64,000 nucleotides of DNA, taken from Plantago major. Taxonomy: Eukaryota > Streptophyta > Magnoliopsida > Lamiales > Plantaginaceae. The stretch is taken from assembly GCA_026545765.1 (NCBI GenBank), contig CM048844.1, positions 18,484,237 through 18,548,236 on the forward strand, read 5' to 3'. The notes beneath the pieces are model-generated. The model saw only the letters and a program-made list of their open reading frames with translations, did no database searches and was not told where the DNA came from. Made by a program: the position numbers and the translations under genes. Position 1 is the first letter of the stretch. Each line of letters starts with the position of its first letter. Of the stretch, positions 60,740-64,000 are shown in pieces.

Positions 60740-61086
60740 TGAAAATTTAGCGACGGATAACTTATCCGTCGCTAAACAGTGACGAAAAAACATAATCCGT
60801 CGCTAAATTTAAAAATAAAAAAGGAAAAAGACCTATCCGTCGCTAATTCCGTCTCTATCTAGCGACGGATAGTTTATCCGTCGCTAAATAGAGCAGATTT
60901 TATTTTTTTTTAAAAGGAAAAATCAGTTTTTTAGCGACGGATTTATAAAATCCGTCTCTAAAAAGTCAACAATTTATCCGTCGCTAAATCCGTCGTTATT
61001 TAGTGACGTATAGATTATCCGTCGCTAAACCCTTAGCGATGGATCGGCCCCTGTTTAGCGACGGATAAAGTGAATTTTTTGTAGTG
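60740..61086 (+). repeat. Right subterminal array of CACTA 2
   Basis: Many TTTAGCGACGGATAA / TTATCCGTCGCTAAA units in both orientations, up to the terminal GTAGTG. The motif is the same as in CACTA 1. Confidence 0.9.
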
Positions 61087-61089
61087 TAC

Positions 61090-61850
61090 CAGGCAATTCA
61101 TATATGTTCTCATCAAAATATTATAAGAACGTGACATATAGAAAAATCAGATGTTAACAAAAAATAATTCCATATTATCAGTCATATAGGCTAAGTGGTA
61201 GAGAATATGGATTACACTGCAAAAAAAAAAAGATGTTCATGTACGTAAACATAGTGGATATTGGTGAGAACATAGAGTATATTGGTGAGAAGATAGTGCA
61301 TATACGTAAGATCATAGGAAAATACAGTAAAGACCAAAACTCAAGGTAATATTGTAAAAAAACAGAGCATAAAATGACTGTGAGGTTATGAATGAAAACA
61401 TAGGACATATTCCAGAGAACATGGGCAATATGGTTGAGAACATAGCCATATACGAAAGAATTTAAAAACGTTGTATACCTTATTTTTTCATATCTGAGTT
61501 GATCATTGAGGTCGGATTTTGAATGAAAACATTGCTCAATTCATATGCAAGCATGATTAGGCCTCATACAACAAAAAAATCACGAAAAAAAAACTCGAAC
61601 AAAACCCTAGAACACAAAAAACTGAAAAACAAACGAAATCACACAACCATAACTATAACAAAACACTTACAAACAAGTTTCTAATATATTTGAGCAGGAG
61701 AGCAGTAAGATCTCACTTTAAAGAGCAGTTGCATAAGAGAAAATGTGAGAGAACAGTAGTGACAGGTGAACAAACTGTCTAAAAAGGAAAAAAATAAAAG
61801 AGCCTTATAAACCTGACCCGCGATGAAAGTGGTACTGACCCGGATCCGCC
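61090..61850 (-). repeat. Right arm of the outer foldback element
   Basis: On the minus strand, 61200-61560 matches the 36018-37140 array unit ('gcatgcttgcatatgaattg', 'ctatgttttcattcat', 'cagtcattttatgctctg'). This places a reversed array copy across the CACTA from the left arm. No gene. Confidence 0.75.
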
Positions 61851-62658
61851 AGAGGATCCGTAAAAATAGGTTAAATACACATGTTTAATGATAAATTGCA
61901 AAATAGTCCCATTTCTAGATAAATTAACTAAATACCGTTTCTTATGATACTTTGTGTAGATGCATATGGATACAATATTACAACAAAATAGAAGTACTAT
62001 GATTGGAGCCATTAATTTATCTATCCATTATTGTGCTTTAGATGCATGTTTCATCAACATTATTAGTTGATTTTCTTTGTCCACTCTGCCCTCATCAATA
62101 TGGAGTAGGTCATATGAGTGAGCCATACCTTTATTTCTCTTTTCACTTTTAGCTAGACTTTAACTTGACAATTGAAAATATAAGCATCTTCAAAAAAGAA
62201 CAATACTATAAAATTTCACCATCGATCCTCTGTGGAAAGTAAATTAATTAAATTCCTCAAAATTAACTGAAAGCTCACTTACCTACAAAGGTGGAACCTA
62301 CTTAATCCGTTGTCAACATACATATGGATAATTCTCAGTAAAAAAATGTAAATAAAAGGATAAAGTGTAAGAAAAGGTCAAGTAGATAAGTAGATAACAA
62401 TAGTGTCCCTGCACATTTTCTAATTAAGACTTGTATTACCCAAAAGAAAAGGATAAAGTGTAAGAAAAGTTAAGTAGATCAATTTTTCTAACACTCATAT
62501 TACTCAAAAGAAAATGATAAAGTGGAAAAGAGTTAAGCAGATAACAACATCGATCAGCAACATGGTTAACAGGTCATTATTAACACTTGCCAGGCTGACT
62601 AAGTAAACTAAAGAGTCGCAATCTTTTCTTAAATATGATAATGTAATTAAGTAACAAG
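61851..62658. other. AT-rich spacer
   Basis: No gene. A loose repeat of 'agaaaaggataaagtgtaag' occurs near 62350 and 62450, with a variant at about 62510. Confidence 0.5.
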
Positions 62659-62669
62659 TTACAAATTTA

Positions 62670-62942
62670 TCCACAAGGGTGACTCAGTTGGTTAAAAAGG
62701 AGGAGAATATCCTCTTGATTATAGGTTCAAACCCCATGGGGAGCGAATTTCTGTGATTTATGCCTTCATATGAGCCAAGTTGCGGTTTAATTTGGCTTTC
62801 GTGATTTGCAAATTTATGACTTCTGAGTATGAGCCAAGTTGCGGTTTAACTTGGTTTCCTTGATTGCAATTATTACGTGGCGCATGGAGTTCTAGGTCTT
62901 GATCCGAAGGAGTAGCGGGTTATTAACGTCATCCAAAAAAAA
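62670..62942 (+). mobile_element. tRNA-derived SINE, 273 bp
   Basis: Exact 11-bp target duplication TTACAAATTTA (62659-62669 / 62943-62953). Pol III A box TGACTCAGTTGG (62680-62691) and B box GGTTCAAACCC (62724-62734) sit at tRNA-like spacing, and a short A tail ends the element. The body contains an internal ~58-bp duplication ('gagccaagttgcggtttaa' near 62772 and 62831). The perfect duplication suggests a relatively young insertion. Confidence 0.88.
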
Positions 62943-62953
62943 TTACAAATTTA

Positions 62954-64000
62954 ATAGTGAGAAAATGATTAAGAAGTAGGCTTGATATTAACCTTGTTGA
63001 AAAAGAACAATTAAATAGTAAGTACTTTGTTGAGTTGATGATGACTATGTGAACGATGATAGGTTGCAGTATGCCAGTATGCGTTAAAACTGAAAAGTTA
63101 AATATCGGAATCAATCATGCAGAGGAGGAATATGGCATCACTTTAGGACACTGCACATGAATTGGGTAACATCATCAATCTTTCAATTAAATTGTCTCTG
63201 TAGACTGTAGTGTAGGGGTGTACTTTTATACGAGTATATTGGTTTTGGATGTACTTTTAAAAGCCGTAGATTTATTATTTAAAAGTATGCCTACTGTAAT
63301 GCCCGGAAAAATTACTCCAACTAGTGCGGACTGCGAGGATTGAAACCGACTTAAATGCATTTTGGATATTAACTAGATTTACTATTTTATATTTACTTCT
63401 AGGGTATCCTTTAATTTTATCTAGTAAGTAACTTGACCGTTTACTACCGACGTTAACTAGTCACTTGACCATCTCACCTACTCATAACGAATTTAAGAAA
63501 CATTTGGTTACTTATGCCCAAGCAGAAACACATGATTGTCGTGTGATTGTATAGAGGCATGTTTCCTCAACATCAATGCATATTATTCTTTGAATGATAC
63601 CTCGCTTAGTTAATATTTCCACATTATCATTGTTTACTACATGTTATGAACTGAGCGAGTAATTTAGTTGTGATTTACGTTTGAGTGTCATTTTGATTAT
63701 ATGTTTGAGTTGTAATCCATATTGACGAATTGACTATATATTAAACTCATTTGGTTGGTTTTGCTATCTTGGAGTATTGTGTAATTTGAGTCACACGACC
63801 TCCATGCTCTAGTAAAAAAGCCTAATGCAATATGGGTTTGGTGACTATCACGTTCATCATGCACGTCAATGTTAGCTATAACTTCTCCATTGGGAAGGCG
63901 TAGTAAATTTTTGGATTGTTCAATTCCAGGGCGAACGAGTTGTTTCGTTTGGACCAACGGGTGATCAACAATATTGTTTTTAATATAAAGTTCACGTCTA
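62954..64000. other. AT-rich spacer at the right edge
   Basis: No gene that I can support. An 86-codon frame on the minus strand (63957-63697) has ordinary composition but no recognisable domain. 'TGTAATGCCCGGAAAAAT' at 63296-63313 resembles the start of some plant Ty3-type LTRs, but no partner end is visible inside the window. Confidence 0.45.

Larger units (their letters stand above)
38410..61086 (+). mobile_element. CACTA element 2, disrupted by nested copia elements
   Basis: Ends CACTACAAGAATTTCGC and ...GAATTTTTTGTAGTG with a 3-bp duplication TAC (38407-38409 / 61087-61089). Span 22.7 kb, of which about 19.4 kb is nested copia DNA. What is left is a leader with UTR intron, the first codons of the transposase, the exons of the second gene and both subterminal arrays. 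The catalytic transposase is gone. Confidence 0.92.
35500..61850. mobile_element. Degenerate foldback element with long inverted arms (outermost nest)
   Basis: Sequence left of and right of CACTA 2 belongs to one older element. The left arm holds a ~355-bp tandem array (36018-37140); an inverted copy of the array unit lies at 61200-61560. An ORF end ('ELNATDEQ') occurs at 37265-37327 on plus and at 38044-38106 on minus. The outer flanks look loosely similar ('gggtcggaccgtct..gatac' near 35535; 'cctgacccg' and 'gacccggatccg' near 61813). Long inverted arms suggest a MULE-type or Foldback element. Boundaries, TSD and transposase are not established. Confidence 0.4.

Noticed and set aside
62670..62742. 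A functional tRNA gene at the A/B boxes
   Set aside because: The sequence does not fold as a tRNA and is followed by a SINE body, A tail and target duplication.
63697..63957. 86-codon frame on the minus strand as a gene
   Set aside because: No domain, no splice context and no second copy; it cannot be told from chance.
63296..64000. Start of a Ty3-type LTR at 'TGTAATGCCCGGAAAAAT'
   Set aside because: Only the first bases are suggestive; there is no CA end, partner LTR or primer site inside the window.

Overview
The window is repeat-dense plant nuclear DNA, almost certainly from an angiosperm and probably a eudicot. I base this on the element types (Ty1/copia with an initiator tRNA-Met primer site, plant L1-type LINE, CACTA, Helitron, Stowaway MITE, tRNA-derived SINE), the AT-rich spacers and the absence of any bacterial gene layout. 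The species cannot be named. I see no intact host gene, no functional tRNA or rRNA gene and no CRISPR array. Nearly everything recognisable is a transposable element or a relic of one.

Layout. 1-811: 3' end of a small copia element with its LTR. About 1200-20170: a 5'-truncated L1-type LINE, split by a 16.3-kb Sirevirus-like copia element (3629-19939, 5-bp duplication AATCA). 20170-24190: AT-rich spacer with an inverted pair of exon relics and a Stowaway-like MITE. 24195-34400: Helitron copies, an inverted-repeat cluster, an RNase H relic, and a 5.2-kb CACTA element (28748-33964, TSD GGG) sitting inside a Helitron. About 35500-61850: a four-level nest. The outermost layer is a degenerate element with long inverted arms and a tandem array of about 355 bp. 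It holds a second CACTA (38410-61086, TSD TAC), which holds copia copy 3 (39614-58992), which is interrupted by the reversed and truncated copia copy 2 (43104-54840). 61850-64000: spacer with one well-delimited SINE (62670-62942).

The three large copia copies are one family: LTRs of about 1.7 kb, gag, pol (protease, integrase, reverse transcriptase, RNase H), then an unusually large extra gene between pol and the 3' LTR. That gene spans about 5.6 kb on the same strand as pol, would encode about 1,700 residues, and contains five short phase-0 introns. Splice sites for most of them are shared by two independent copies. It shows no signal peptide or membrane segment, so it does not look like the envelope-like gene often reported in this lineage. 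This is the most interesting system in the window.

Most reading frames are broken. Many differences between copies fall at CTG/CAG sites and cluster in patches, which suggests that part of the damage may be sequencing or consensus error at CHG-methylated sites rather than true decay. Frameshifts here should be read with that in mind.
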